Assembly: GCA_038502055.1 (NCBI GenBank)
Contig: JAXRKN010000043.1
Coordinates: 1,550,001 to 1,614,000, forward strand
Reading direction: 5' to 3'
Origin: Tanytarsus gracilentus
Lineage: Eukaryota > Arthropoda > Insecta > Diptera > Chironomidae
Length of the DNA: 64,000 bases
The position numbers and the translations under genes were made by a program. Below, piece by piece: positions 26,601 through 39,500 of this stretch (position 1 is its first letter; each line of letters opens with the position of its first letter). The notes beneath the pieces are model-generated. The model saw only the letters and a list, made by a program, of their open reading frames with translations. It was not told the DNA's origin and made no database searches.

Positions 26601-28547
26601 AAATTTTTTTGTGAACCTTGTTGAAGTTTTTTTTTATGATTTTGTCGAGATTGAATTTTTTTGCCTGTTGGAAAATATCTCGAGCCTGCCTTTTCGGAAT
26701 GAGTCGTGTTAGCAGTCACAAATATAATGTCGCGCATATTCTTGCTCCACAATTAAATGTACTTATCTATTATTTTTTTTAGATGAAGATGAGAAAATTC
26801 TCCTTCCTTTCACCCTCTCTTAAATAATTTGTTTTCAATTATTGTTTCCTTCCCCCTTTTTTTGTGTGTATGTCAAACTATAAATTGCTTTTGATAAAAC
26901 TAATGATATGAGAAAAAAAAGAAGACGAAATCACATTATATACTTTATTTAATCATAGCTTAAATGATGATGAAAAGGAGAGAAGAGAAAAATCATAAAC
27001 GATATAAAGTTAAAAGCAAATTGATTTTTAAGAAATCACACAAAAATACAAAAAAAAAGAAATTAAATTTAATTTAATGAAGAAAAAAATCTATCAAAAT
27101 AAAGTTTAAGGCAAAAAAAGATAATTAAAAAGATTTTTGCATGCAAAAGAAAAATTCTCTCAGTTTGAGAACGGTGGTAAGAGGCGTCCCGCAAAAGTTG
27201 TTTGTTTGCTCCACTCACTTCGCACTCATCTCGATTATCCGAAAGAAACCCTCCCTCACCCCTTCGTCCTTGCATGGCCAAAAAAATGCTCACAAATTTT
27301 GTTGCATATTTTTTTTTGGAGAAATCGAGTTGAACGTTGAAGTTACTTACTCTAGATAGTGATGATGGTCGGGACACGAAATCAATTCTCAAACGCAAAA
27401 AAAAACAAAGGAAAGGAATCCTTCAAAAAAATACAACATACATATTATTTTTAAATGAAAAAAAAGATGATATACACAACATATTTTAATAGAAAGCCAA
27501 TTAAACAGTGAAAAAGGAAAATTTGTATTTAGAAGAAAAAGATATGATGAATCCATTAATTTGTGCCTAGAAAAATGCGCTGCAAAAGCCAAGAATGTTT
27601 GTACTCACTCCACACACACATACACACACACGTAAGCTATGAGACTTCTCGAAAAAAAAGTATAAGAAAATCCCAAAAAGAATGAAATCAATTTTTGTAA
27701 TTTTTTTGCGACATTGCATTTTTCTGGATAAAGCACATCAAACTATGCTCCCTCTATTTCTTATTCATCAAAGAATGAAAGAAACATGAAAATATATATG
27801 CAATTTAATTATGTAAAGTATACTTTGATGTGTGCACATAAAAAAATGGAACCAAAACTTAAAAAAAAATCATTATTGAGAAAAGAAGTGAAAAACTTAC
27901 CATTTTAATAACAATTGAGATATTTTTATTCATTATTGTATGCGAGCAAAAGAAAAAGAAAATTGAAGCTTTTTTTTTAAATAAAAAGTTGTGGAAGAAA
28001 TACATAGCATAATGTTTAGGTATGGATGATATGAGCGAAAAAGTAGAATGATATTCCAAGAAATTATTTCCTCCCCCTTTATTTTATTTTTCTCTTCCGA
28101 ACAATCATGAAATTTTTGGGGTTCGCATAAAATGAGTTTAAGTCAAAAATAAATAAATTAGGCTCCAAAAATTTCCTCAACACTAATCCATGGAGTGCAT
28201 AAATAACAAGTTTTATATTTTTTAATCTAACGAGAAAAAAAAGTTGTATAAAATAATAAGAAAAAAATCTTTCTACTTTTTCAAGGGATAAATAATGTGA
28301 ATCACTAGTGATTATGATAAGAATGAAGTGTAGCAATGATATGATAAAAAAAATCCACAACACAGCAAAGAAAAATCTTTCTTTTTTTGAAAAAAAAAAT
28401 GTATTTATATTATTGATTTACTATTATTATATTACATTAAATTTAAAAATGCCGTAAAAAACTATGAGTCATGAATTTATGACAAACAAAAAAACTAAAT
28501 AAATGAAAAAATAATTTTGAAGCAAATTTATTTTTGAGAATTCTTTT
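23646..28547. other. ELL 3' flank / intergenic
   Basis: Nearly 5 kb without a recognisable coding exon. The left part is probably ELL 3' UTR; the true polyadenylation site cannot be chosen because AATAAA/ATTAAA motifs are frequent in this AT-rich DNA. The rest shows homopolymer A/T tracts and a CA-rich repeat near 27610-27632. All open frames are short and lysine/phenylalanine-rich, as expected of random AT-rich DNA. Confidence 0.5.
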
Positions 28548-29904
28548 TTATGGGAACCAAATTGGCTTTTCAGTCGACTCTTCACTCAAACGTGAAATTC
28601 TTTCGCTGTCACGATTGCTGCTACTATCGCCACGAATTGAGCTGTAAATTTTCTTCGTTTTGTCAACTGTCCATTCGACGCCATCACCGAGTTTCGTTCC
28701 CGCCTTTCTAACCCAACTGCCGATATTTTGCGACGAGAATGTTTCTAAAACAAATTAAGATGTGAGTCATGGTGAGGTAATTAAAAATTTAAATGTTGCT
28801 ACCTGGATCAATTTCAATGTTAATGCGGGCGTCATCTTGTAATTTGGGACAATTATATTGGTTTATAATTGACAGGTCAAAGATATTAATGCCGGCTGAT
28901 TGGAGACGATTTCTAACTTTATCAACATATGCACGATCAATGTCCTTGTTTCGAGAGAGAATTGTTGCACTTTGACGATGAGCACCGACAGGTAGCTTTT
29001 GGCATGTGAATATTCCCGCATAATTTTCGTAATCTGTCATGAAAACTTTGAAGAAAACGTTGCCGGGAAGGACATTTAATGGGAACTTGACTGTCATCTT
29101 TGATGGTATGTCATTGTCTTTCACTTCGAGCTCTCCTGTGTAGCTGTATCTGTGCGAGACTGGAGCGATACCCAAAAGGTAATCTTGTGAGATCTGTTGG
29201 ATTTTATAAATGCCAGGTTCTTCTTGAGTAAAGTTGTAGATTACACATTCTGAGGCAGTCGAAGTTTTCTGTACTGCATACCAAATACCGAGAAACTAAA
29301 ATAATTACGATTAAGGACGTTATCATGATTATTATTGTATTAAAAATTTAAATAAGTTCAGAGAGTTCAAGTGCTTGATAAGGTGCATTGACAAGTACTT
29401 TGAAATTCTCAGAATTTATTTAAATCGCCACTTAGTTTTTTTTTTCGATGGCATGACTCATGAGAGGTTCACAGGAAATATTCAATTTAAACTACTTAGA
29501 ACGCACACTATCACTGAGGAACGATAAGAAAAGACATCAGACATTATTTGAGGCAATTAAACACTCGCATGATGGAAAATTTTGAGGGGATGAAAAAAAA
29601 TTATTTCTTAATTTTTTTAATTTCATAAAATTTAACGGTTTTAATTTCAAAAAAAAAATATTCAAGTAATAACAAAATTTACTTAGCAATTATTTCAAAA
29701 ATTCCTCAATGTCGCATGCCTTTCAATACAATTTGAATACATCTTAAAAATTCTCTCACGAGTCACACTATAAAAAATAATAAAACAACTTACCTTCCTC
29801 ATGTCGAAACCTTGCATAGGTTCAAGCGGAGGACATTCACCTGACTTATATGTATGAGCAATTGACAGACCCAATAGTGCACTCATTATTAATAAAAGCT
29901 TCAT
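28548..29904 (-). CDS. Secreted apolipoprotein D-like lipocalin (lipocalin A), 3 exons
   Basis: Minus-strand exons are 29904-29794, 29295-28803 and 28744-28548, giving 266 aa. Lipocalins are extracellular beta-barrels carrying small hydrophobic ligands. Seen: signal peptide MKLLLIMSALLGLSIA; CPPLEPMQGFDMRK; the diagnostic GxW motif as FLGIWY (residues 38-43); a second conserved block TDYENYAGIFTC; and the third-block Arg in SRNKD. This matches the ApoD/insect lipocalin pattern, including paired cysteines. Ordinary ApoD-type proteins have about 180-200 residues. Here the last exon adds about 65 residues (GSWVRKAGTKLGDGVEW onward), Ser/Arg-rich and ending IWFP, with no lipocalin counterpart I know. 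It is the most ApoD-like of the three lipocalins in the window. Ligand and tissue cannot be read from sequence. Confidence 0.9.
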
Positions 29905-29974
29905 CTTTAATGTTTATTTAAGAAAAATTCCTTACAACCTTAGTACAACTTAGTTCTCTCTCGCTCGGTAAAAT

Positions 29975-30015
29975 CACAACTGAAAAGTAGCTCACTCTCC
30001 GCATCATTTTATATG
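29975..30015 (-). promoter_or_regulatory. Core promoter of lipocalin A: TATA box plus initiator
   Basis: On the minus strand CATATAAAATG lies at 30015-30005 and an insect initiator TCAGTTG at 29983-29977. The initiator A (29981) is 32 bases from the first T of TATAAAA, the expected spacing. This gives a 5' UTR of about 77 bases before the ATG at 29904. The same 11-base TATA element occurs in front of lipocalin B. Confidence 0.65.
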
Positions 30016-30217
30016 GCTGTCCGTTAACACAAAGAAAATGTTATTCGAGAGAGTAAAAATATGAAATATACATAGACAGGGACGTAATTGAATCATTATG
30101 CTTACACGGAAAAATATTCTTCTATCAACATTAGTCGGTTATACTCAATAATAATTTTATTATTGCTCTATATCATAGGGCATGCAAAAAAGTGATCACA
30201 TTTCATTAAATGAATCA

Positions 30218-31099
30218 CTAGTTGCTCGATGAATCAGCACGTTGAATTCTCTCTTTCGTGGTGTTCTCGATTGATGCGAGATATTTCATCCGTATGAGAT
30301 ATTTTTTTGCGGCCGCGTAGTTTTTGGATTGATAGGCAGAAGCGAAATTACCGCTTAGCTCTTTGACGTCATCTTGCAATTCATTAAGTATACTCAAAAG
30401 CGCATCACTCGTTTCCGCATCTTCGACCTAGAAAAGAAAATTATATGCACACTTGTTATCAGTCAATTTATGTCATCACCACCACAACCTTTTCATTTCT
30501 CTCCATCATCTCCATTAGAAATTCTGGATCTTGAATTGTATTGTCTTCTGGAAGTTTAATTCCATGGAGTTTTAAAAGATATTCGCCCCTAGCTAAAGGT
30601 GCTTGTAGAGTTTTGTAAGCCTTATTTACTAGCGAACTCCATTCTGCGCTTAGATGTTGTTCCTTTTTTGATTTTTGAGAAAATTTGTCGGGATGTATGT
30701 CACTCTGGATGTTTCTAAATCTCCTCGATAAGTCTTTCATGTTAATTTTGGGGTCTCTTTGGATTCCGAATAAATCAAAGTAGTCCTAAAAAGAGTTTAA
30801 TTCAGTTAGTTTTTATTATTTATTAAAACATTTTGTTTTTGTTTTTCGTGGAAACACTTCAAGTGAGGATTTTAAATTTATCACTTAATTTAATTAATAC
30901 TCACAACTTTAGGAACTTTTTGAATTGAACTACATTTGTCGCAGAAAATTTCTAAGTTTCCATCGAGTGACGCTTGACAGTTCCAGCATGCTCGTGTAAG
31001 TTGACAATAACTTCGTGTTAATTTCACTTTTTGTAGCTGTGCATTGCGTAGCGAGCTGGATATTGTAAAATTTATTAATTTTCCAAAACTTCTAATCAT
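30218..31099 (-). CDS. Hsc20: Mitochondrial iron-sulfur cluster co-chaperone HSC20/HscB (3 exons)
   Basis: Minus-strand exons are 31099-30905, 30785-30489 and 30427-30218, giving 233 aa (human HSCB is 235). It delivers the ISCU scaffold to the mitochondrial HSP70 and stimulates its ATPase, driving Fe-S cluster transfer. Seen: a basic, acid-free N-terminus like a mitochondrial presequence; a metal-binding pair CWNC (Cys38, Cys41) and CDKC (Cys53, Cys56), typical of animal HSC20; a J domain from residue 66 (DYFDLFG) with the catalytic HPD at 96-98; the LARGEYLLKLHGIKLPE stretch linking to the C-terminal three-helix ISCU-binding domain. All junctions are phase 0 GT-AG. The in-frame TAA upstream supports the start. 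A minus-strand AATAAA lies at about 30156-30161. Confidence 0.95.
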
Positions 31100-34000
31100 T
31101 ATTATTGTTTACATGAGCCTGAACATTATCGACACTAGAATAATTTCGAAATTCGACGCTCAGATTTGAATTTTGAAAAAACGTTAGAGCTAAAAAGTTA
31201 TTGTTAGAAATGATTAATTTGAGAATTTAGGGACTAATTCAGAATAATTAATTGAATTAAGATGAATTTAAAATTTTTTGATTTTATTTAATAACACTTT
31301 AATTAATAGAATTGCAAAATTTGTTTGAAATTTGATGAAATTGAGAAAGTTTTCGACACCGCAAAGAAAATAAACAAAGAACTTCAAATACGTTAGAAGA
31401 GAAGGGGTGTGAATCTCGATGAAAAGTTGAAAACAAAATTGATAGAATTAAAATAATTACAATTAGTTGTGTCATTATTAATGTGAATTTATTTAGGTTC
31501 GTATCATAACTGAAGAATCATCTTAAATCATTAGAAATCAACACAAAAGAACGTAAATAAATGAAAAAAAACATAAACAGAACAATTCTGTTCGAGCTTA
31601 CGAGAGGCTTCAGTGTGTTGCAGGTTGTGTTGTTGAGGAGAGGAAAAAAAGAGTAAAATATAAAATAAAAAATTAGTTAACTTTTCATAGTTAGTTGAAC
31701 AGCGGCAAATATCACAAAAACCAATGAATAAGTGGAAAATAAATTAAAAGGTGCAAAAAAGTGTGAAGAATAGCCTCAATTTATTGCATAAAATTATAAA
31801 TGAAAAAAGTTCTGTTTTGAGAAGAAGAAAAAAATTCAAAATGCTTGCGAAGAAATTTTCTCTATGAATATTTTAGTGAAAATTTTTTAAACACACAATA
31901 AGCGCAACTAAGGTGATTGTTAGTTCCATTTTCACGTCGCGTCATTAATAATTCGCTAGCGAGATTGCGGTGAATGGCCATAAAAAATTTATATCGCAAA
32001 CCGATCACGGGTGCACTCCTTAAAATTCTTTAAAATCGCTTCGCTTAAAAAGAAGGTGGTTCAGTGCAAAGTCAGTTCATTTTCCATAACGTTCTCATTT
32101 ATCTTTTTAAAATTTTATTAATATCGAAAAGATGGTCAAGGATCCACACCCACTTCAAAAGTTCTTTCGATAAGGTGCGAAAACAAAAAAGAAACTCTAA
32201 AATCGGAAGTGAAATGAAGTCATGCGAGGAATATCGTGGATGATGAAATAATTTGTCACACACTCAAAAGTATCTCTCTACAGTAAATTTGAGAACTTGA
32301 TTAAGAAAGGAAATTTCCACACTCGCCCGTATTAATTTGTCATTTTCGACTATATCTGGATGCTGATGACATGACGCCTGTATGAGTTCAGTTGTGCATT
32401 TTTCTCTCAATGAATGATTCACTCCCAATTTCTATATGGTGTGACACGGTTCGCTTTAATTTCACGTTAAAAATATTTATTTTTTTCTCAATTTTTTGTG
32501 TACACGAAAAAAAAATTCTCTCTCAAAATCGCCTCGCAAGTTTAGAGTCAATCGACACCGTCATCATCAGTCATATGGTTTTAAATCAGTTGCGTTTCGT
32601 ATTCTATCCGGTCGCAGTGAATACAACAACCTTAGAGTTATTAATATTCATTATCGACTCCGATTCATTAGCAATGACGCTAAATGTAGGAATTAATTCA
32701 GGTGCGATTCAGTGCCGATGACACGAGATCATGTCATCTTGATTACTTTTATTTTTTAAAATTTACATTCGACCTTGATTGCAAAGGAGAGTGGTCATGG
32801 TTACAAGGAATCGAAAACATTGCTCGATAAAATGCGGTGGCAGTGCGTGGCGTGTAAAAAGGAACTCGAAGAGCAACACATTAATTGGCTCTGACCTTGC
32901 TCAAATATTTTTTTATGATATGGTGCCACTCCAACGAGAGGTGTTTCAGCACTTCCGAATATATATTTAGTGTGTTAGGAAGTTGCAAGTGAATTTCGAG
33001 TCTTGAATAATAATTAAAAGCCATACAACACGATGGCATGGTGGATGATGCATGCTCATTCAAATATCGATTTTGGCTTCTCTTTATGCTCACACAAAAT
33101 GCTGGCCTCGACTTTGAAAATGATATTTTAATTAGTTATCGATGGAATGTGTTCATCATCATCCACCCTTCATGCTATTATTGAAAATCAATTAAAATCT
33201 ATTTAGCACAAAAAAAAGTGTAGAGTGCACAAAATCTGACCATAAAACAAAATCTAAAAGGCAAGTTGTTTTACTTGAACGACCCATCGCACACATGCAA
33301 TCGCATGCATGTATCGATAAATCCAAATCAAGCCGCCTATAACATAGCAAAGCAACAGAGAGCGGTAGTGAACGAAGAACTGCCTTGACCGGCAAAATAA
33401 AAAGAGCTAAATAGTGAGTTGTGAGAAGGCGAAATGTCGAAAAAAAATAGTTGAACTTATGTTATGGAAAATAACTAAATAAATTATGCGAGTCAAGTGC
33501 GATAATACAACTAAAGTACAATCGGACCTTTGCCATCATCGCGTGTTTTGTTTTATATTATCAGAAAATTTAATGTGACTCATTATGAGAAAAACCGGTT
33601 TACGATATATCGTCATATCGTCACACTCTCACATGAGCTTTAAATTCATTTTAAAATTCGCGTAGAAAGTAGAATTTAGAATTTAGTAGACAATGAGTTG
33701 TGACACAATAGACGGATTTGTCGGAAGGGTTTCGAAAGTGTTGGACTAAAAATTAATTTTCGTCATTGAGCATCAATCAAACTCGTGCTTTGATCACATA
33801 AATAATAAAACCAATCTGATGAAATAAAAAAAGTTGTAATTACGACTGAATTAATCTAGAGAGAGAGAGAAGTGGGTCTCGCATATATTTTATAATAACA
33901 CTTGATGACCTTTAGAATATTTATTTTCCGCTCTATCTGTCTAGCGCGTTATCAATAAATGAGTTGACGTTATAAAAGGGAAAAAATATATAATGAACTG

Positions 34001-34790
34001 CGACAGTAACAAAAAAGTCACCTGATCCACTCTTTTTTACTTCTTCCTGATGTCTTTTCAAAAGATGTGAATGCGGAAGAAGAATACACCGCAGAGTTGT
34101 TAAATGCTGGCCCTCGAAAAATATAAAAAACATTTTAGTATCGTGATTTCCATATATACAAATTTTTATGAATCATTTTTCACACGATAGTTAAGCGGGG
34201 ACCACGACCGCATACTCACGTAATAGCGCCACTCAATGTAGTAAATTTTATTCTTAGAAATTTGCACGCCATGACCATCATTGTCGTTGTTTGTGTGCAC
34301 TTTTGTATAAGATCGAATACATATTGCTGCTAATAATTCGACTACAGCAAAATAATCATTAAAGGTTTTATGTAAATGTTATTTTTCAACTTGGGTAGAA
34401 TGAAATCATTCAGAGAACTCTCTCGCCATAAATAAACTCCCTTTCCATTGTATTTTTTATGTGTGCGCGAGTCTCTAAAATAAATTTCAAGGTAACTCTC
34501 AAGTAGCATAACTCGATGAGCGAGCATCAAAATTCATGCGAGCGATGCGACGTTTGTTTATAGTCAATGAACTGATTGATAATAAAATTTTTTTATAAAT
34601 AAATTCTTGGGGTCGTGCTGATTTTTGAGGATGTGATAAGAACTTTAAGCGCTTCTTTAAAAATCATCTTATCAATTTTAAATTGAAATTATAATTTTAA
34701 ATTTTTTTTTCAGAACGCAATCCGCTTTTAAATTCGTCAGACTCTCAATTGGACATATGTGAAGGACGTGCAGAAAGAAGAAGAAATAAA
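31100..34790. other. Intergenic with probable 5' UTR exon(s) of LPGAT1
   Basis: No coding exon was recognised apart from the open frame just before the LPGAT1 ATG. The segment 34714-34790 follows a strong poly-T/CAG acceptor, so an upstream non-coding exon must exist; the purine-rich stretch around 31.7-32.2 kb is a candidate. A 13-codon ATG frame at about 32131 ends in TAA just before a GTGCGA. Other open frames (for example 32392-32721) look random. Confidence 0.4.
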
Positions 34791-36516
34791 ATGCCATCTG
34801 AATGCTTCGAGTAAGTCATCAAACATCGCATAATCGAGTAAAATTATTAAACTCTGTTCTTTTTTCTTCACAGAAACATTATTAAATATCCGCGTGCCAT
34901 ACTGCGGATACTCTTTGTGATAGTCAATAATATTTACTGTATCCCTACTTACCTCATATGGATGTTTTTGCTGCTGCCAATGCGAAAACTTAATGTCGAC
35001 ACCTTCTATTGGATCGAGGGAAAATTATTTCATTGGCTTCTCGCAAATGTCACCTTATGGAGTCACTCGGCTGGTTATGAACGTAAGATTCATTTTCTTC
35101 CAAGAAATTCAATCATTCTAATTCTAAAAATTTCACAGTGGTGGAGTGCGGCGATGATATCACGCCAACATTGGATCAGAGGACACTTGTACTAGTCAAC
35201 CACCAATCGACGGCAGATGTGCCAATGCTAATGTCGACTTTCAACACGAAAGGTGATGTCCTTCCAAATGTCATGTGGATTATGGATAAAGTTTTTAAGT
35301 ACACAAATTTCGGGATAGTCAGTATGATTCATCAAGACTTTTTTATCGGCTCGGTAAGTTATAATGAGAAATTTCAATTATTTTCATGTATACTTGAAAA
35401 ATGTGATAAAAAATGACAAAAATTGATTTTTTATAATTAATTAATTTTTTTTTCAGGGGCCACGTCAAAGAGAACAAGCGCTGGTCGAGTTGAGATCACA
35501 CATTGAAAGATCTTACATTCCAAGGTAATAAACGATAGCAAATTTTTGAGAATTATTTTAATTTTCTCTATCGACCAAATTTAGACAACGAGAATGGATG
35601 GTTCTTTTCCCAGAAGGTAAAATATATAATTTTTTTGTTGCTCTCCTCATTATCACTAACATTCTTGTTTGCAGGAGGATTTTTACGAAAAAGACGTGAA
35701 GCGAGCCAACGATTTGCTCAAAAAAATAATTTACCTTTGCTTAACAATGTAACTCTGCCGCGACAAGGTGCGATGAAGACGATAATTGACTGCTTAGGAC
35801 AACACGATGAAGACCTGACAACACAGCCGCAATCGACGCCACCGTCTTCAATGAAAAATATTAATAAGGTGCTCAATGCCGATAGCGATGAGTTCTACAT
35901 TGATAATGAGTATAGTAATCAGCAAACACCACCCGACACTCCCCTGAGAAACGCTTACAACGCTAATCATCATAACAATCATAATGGTAGCAATGGCGAC
36001 AATAATAATACGAGAAATTTGCAAAGAATTATTGATGACGATGAAAATTTAAAGGAGAAAATGGGAGAGGCGGAAATTAGCTCGAAGAAGACGCTCAAAT
36101 ATGTTGTCGATATCACAATCGCGTATCCAGATAGGAAGCCTCTTGACTTGGGTGAAATTGTAACGGGAACACGAAGAGCATGTCAGACTCACTTGCTTTA
36201 TCGGGTCTATCGATGCTCAGAGGTATTTAATTTATCTTTTTTTGCTGTGACATTTTTTAATTTATGCCTTTTTTAGGTCCCACGTGATGAGGAGAGTCTT
36301 ACAAAGTGGCTGTACGATAGATTCATCGAAAAGGAAGAGTTGCTAGAAAATTTTTATACAACCGGCTCATTTGCCTATCCATCAGAAGTTCAACCGACAG
36401 TTGTGTCACAAGATCTCTTGCGTTTCTTCTTAGTTCACCTCTTCTTCATTACATCATCCTATCTACATTTTCAAATATTTAGTATGCTCTACACAGCAAT
36501 TTTTCCATACGACTGA
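34791..36516 (+). CDS. LPGAT1: LPGAT1-type acyl-CoA:lysophospholipid acyltransferase (7 coding exons)
   Basis: Exons are 34791-34810, 34874-35082, 35139-35353, 35457-35524, 35585-35616, 35675-36222 and 36277-36516, giving 443 aa (human LPGAT1 is 370). It is a membrane-bound PlsC/AGPAT-superfamily enzyme of the endoplasmic reticulum that acylates lysophospholipids such as lysophosphatidylglycerol. Seen: an N-terminal membrane segment (residues about 14-41), the catalytic HX4D box as NHQSTADV (His98, Asp103), KYTNFGIVS, the glycerol-phosphate-binding FPEGGFLRKRRE motif, NNLPLLNNVTLPR, DITIAYP, and a C-terminal hydrophobic segment. Family members match closely across these. The extra length is an Asn/His/Thr-rich insert of roughly 80-90 residues between the TLPRQGA block and KYVVDITIAYP. 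AATAAA motifs lie at about 37007-37020. Confidence 0.93.
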
Positions 36517-39500
36517 AGGAGAGGCACTTGATATGCTGTAAATGATTATTATTTCCCCGCTTTCCATCAACAGCTACATCAACCCCTTTTGCCTTCCTTT
36601 GCTCACCTCATTTCAAGTCATCACTGTATAAATGTGTGTGTGTGCCTGTGAAAATGTGGATCTCATTCATGCATCGATTTTTCATTCTTTTTAAATCCAC
36701 CCGGCAGTCAATCAATAGAACGATCAATTGCAAGTGCATTAAAGCATCACAAGTGTATCGATTATTTTGTTTCAAAATCGTTCTTCTTTTTCCTATCAAT
36801 TTTACAGTATTAAGAATATTCCCGTTCTCAACATTTACATTATCTGAAAAAAAAGTTCTGTAAAATTGATATTTTTCTCCCTTTTGAATGTTTATTTTAT
36901 CTTATATATAATTTTTATGACTTTAAAAAAAGGTAACTCTTTATGTACATAAATTCTGTCCTTCACACTCCATCACCATAATCGCTCTCATACTCTCAAC
37001 AAAAAAAATAAATGAATAAATTGATTTCATCGAAATGTGCTGAAAACGATAAGATTGACATAATTCTACATTTAAATTTATATTTTTACTTTTTTTCTCT
37101 CTCTCGGAATATTAATTTAATTTAAACGTTTAATTACAACATGACGATGAAGAAATTAACTCTAATGAGATAAAATTGTGAGAATTTGCCTATGTTAACG
37201 CGACATGATGAATGTGTTTATAGGTATGTGAAAATAATTCTTAATCATAGCGAAAGAGATAAAATGATCAAAATTATTTCATATTCTTTAGCATTTAAAT
37301 AACAAGCTAGATTTTTAATTTTAAAAGAAATTATCTTATTACGAATATGAAATGTTAATTATCATTTCACTCATTAGTGAGTGGCGCGGAAAGAAAACGA
37401 AATTTGTGTCAGTTTCTTTTCGCATGTGAACTTAAATAATTTTTAATTTTTAAGATAATGAAAAAGTACGTATTATGCGAAACATTTTTCGAATAGTGGC
37501 ATAATTAAGCTGAAGATGAATGCCTTGTGTTTTCAGAAATATGCTTTAACATTTAATAATCCCAAAAAAATGCTTAGATAAATATTTCACTAAATTGTAA
37601 GAGCAAATAAATTATTAATCTTTCACAAAAAAAAACTTAAATAAAAAAGAAGAATGAAAATTTGTTAAGAAATAAATTTTTTGTTGTTTATTCAATTTTT
37701 TTTCATTTCCAGGAAATATTTTTAATTGATCAAATTATAGAGGAAAAAGTTAATAATTATCCCTTTCACATAAATGACATGTGTCACGAACGCGGTTTAA
37801 TTAATTATGATAAAATCGGTTTTGTTTTTAGCTTGAATTTAAAATATTTACGCGGAGAATTTTTCCAATGTGACAGCAATTATTTATCAAGATTAAATTA
37901 AAGAGGTTTAAACTTTTTTTTGGAAATTTAATTTACAAAAAAGTCCATTGACTGATTCGATTGAATTCAAAAACTTTTTGACAGTGTAGAAATTTGAATT
38001 TCCCGCTTAAATTTTAGGTTAACCACGTTTTTGATTTTTACGAAAATTTTTAAACATTTTTTGTAAAATTTAATTCTTTGTTCACATTTTCCAGGAATTT
38101 ATTAACGTTAATTCAAAGAAGAAATTCCGAAATTTTTTGACATGTTTTTGGTTTAAAATTTCTGGCCATCCCAAAAATAAAATACCCATGACACAGAGTC
38201 AGAGCCAACACAAAAACCCCTCACGAACACATTAGTAAAACTAATTTTTATAACTTCACAAGATTTTATTCAATATCCGAAGAAATTATTTAATTTAATT
38301 ATTTAGAAACTTTTAAACGGACATCAGACGAAAGAAATTGATAAAATAAAATTAAGTGCATGCAAAAATGTTAAAGTGACGTGAGAATTGAAAAGATTTC
38401 TGGTTAATAATTCAAAATAATTGTCAAGTGCAAGGAACAAGGGAATTTTACACATTTTTGCTGATAAAAATATAGTAAACTCTTATCAAACAACCATATC
38501 GGTACGTATTAATCATTATTGAACACGTTTTATGAATGAAACGAACTTGAATGAATTGAAAATGAGCAAATAAAAAAATTTCCTATGTCGTCGCAAGAAA
38601 ATGGACGGAATTCTCGGAATTGGAAAATTTCACCTTAACACTAAAATTCGAGCGAAAAAGAGCTCGGCAGATGCGAGAGATTGTGCAAAAGTGAAATTGA
38701 TTAATTCAATTAGCTCGAATTCGCAAAGAGCTTTCATTTTTTTTTCATTTTATTAATTTTGATTCGAGCACATTGCCTTTAATGATTCAATCATCACGTT
38801 CCATCGAAAAAAAAATATTAAAGTCATTCCTAAAAATAAAAAAAGACACTCAACAATAAAAAAATGTCATTGCATCATCCAGCTCCGTAATTGCTGTCCA
38901 GCGCATGATGATGAAGAAGCTCAATTCGATTTGGGACAAAACAAAATGTATAAAATAAATAATTACTTCATTCAATCAAAAAAAAACGCGATATGTATAC
39001 GAGAGACCATCATCCGCACACAGTCAAGCAATTCATTGGAATTATGAATGAAACCTAGCTGGTAATTGCCATTGTGATGCGCTTGTATGTGTGTGAGAGA
39101 GCTTTGTATGAAATTCAAAGAAAAAGAAGTTCGTCGTATCATTAACAACGGGCCCAGTGGAGAATCGAGGTAGAAGGCAAAAGGCAGGCAGAAGCAATGA
39201 AACGATCGTTTCTTATTCTTCTTCTCTCTCTTGCTCTCAACATTCACATAGCTGTTGGGTACTGTTTCTTCTTCTTCACACAATGCTCTTTATTACTCAC
39301 TATATATTCACTTTGTTGTACATGGTCGTAGCCGTAGATGGGAAGTGAGTTCATCTAAGAAGAAGAAGTAAAACTGCAGAGTGATGTTGAGTGTAACTCC
39401 TAAGGGACTCAAGGGTGTATATTTTAAGACTTCGTCGTCATTACATTTTTTAAAATTAATTAAAAGTTTTAATAAAAAATATTTCTTGGTATTCTAAAAC

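Noticed and set aside
32392..32721. 109-codon ORF upstream of LPGAT1
   Set aside because: Hydrophobic composition fits random AT-rich DNA; a second frame overlaps it; no start or splice support.
34224..34235. TAGCGCCACTCA, resembling an insect CTCF site
   Set aside because: A single partial match in 64 kb with no second site or boundary evidence; could be chance.
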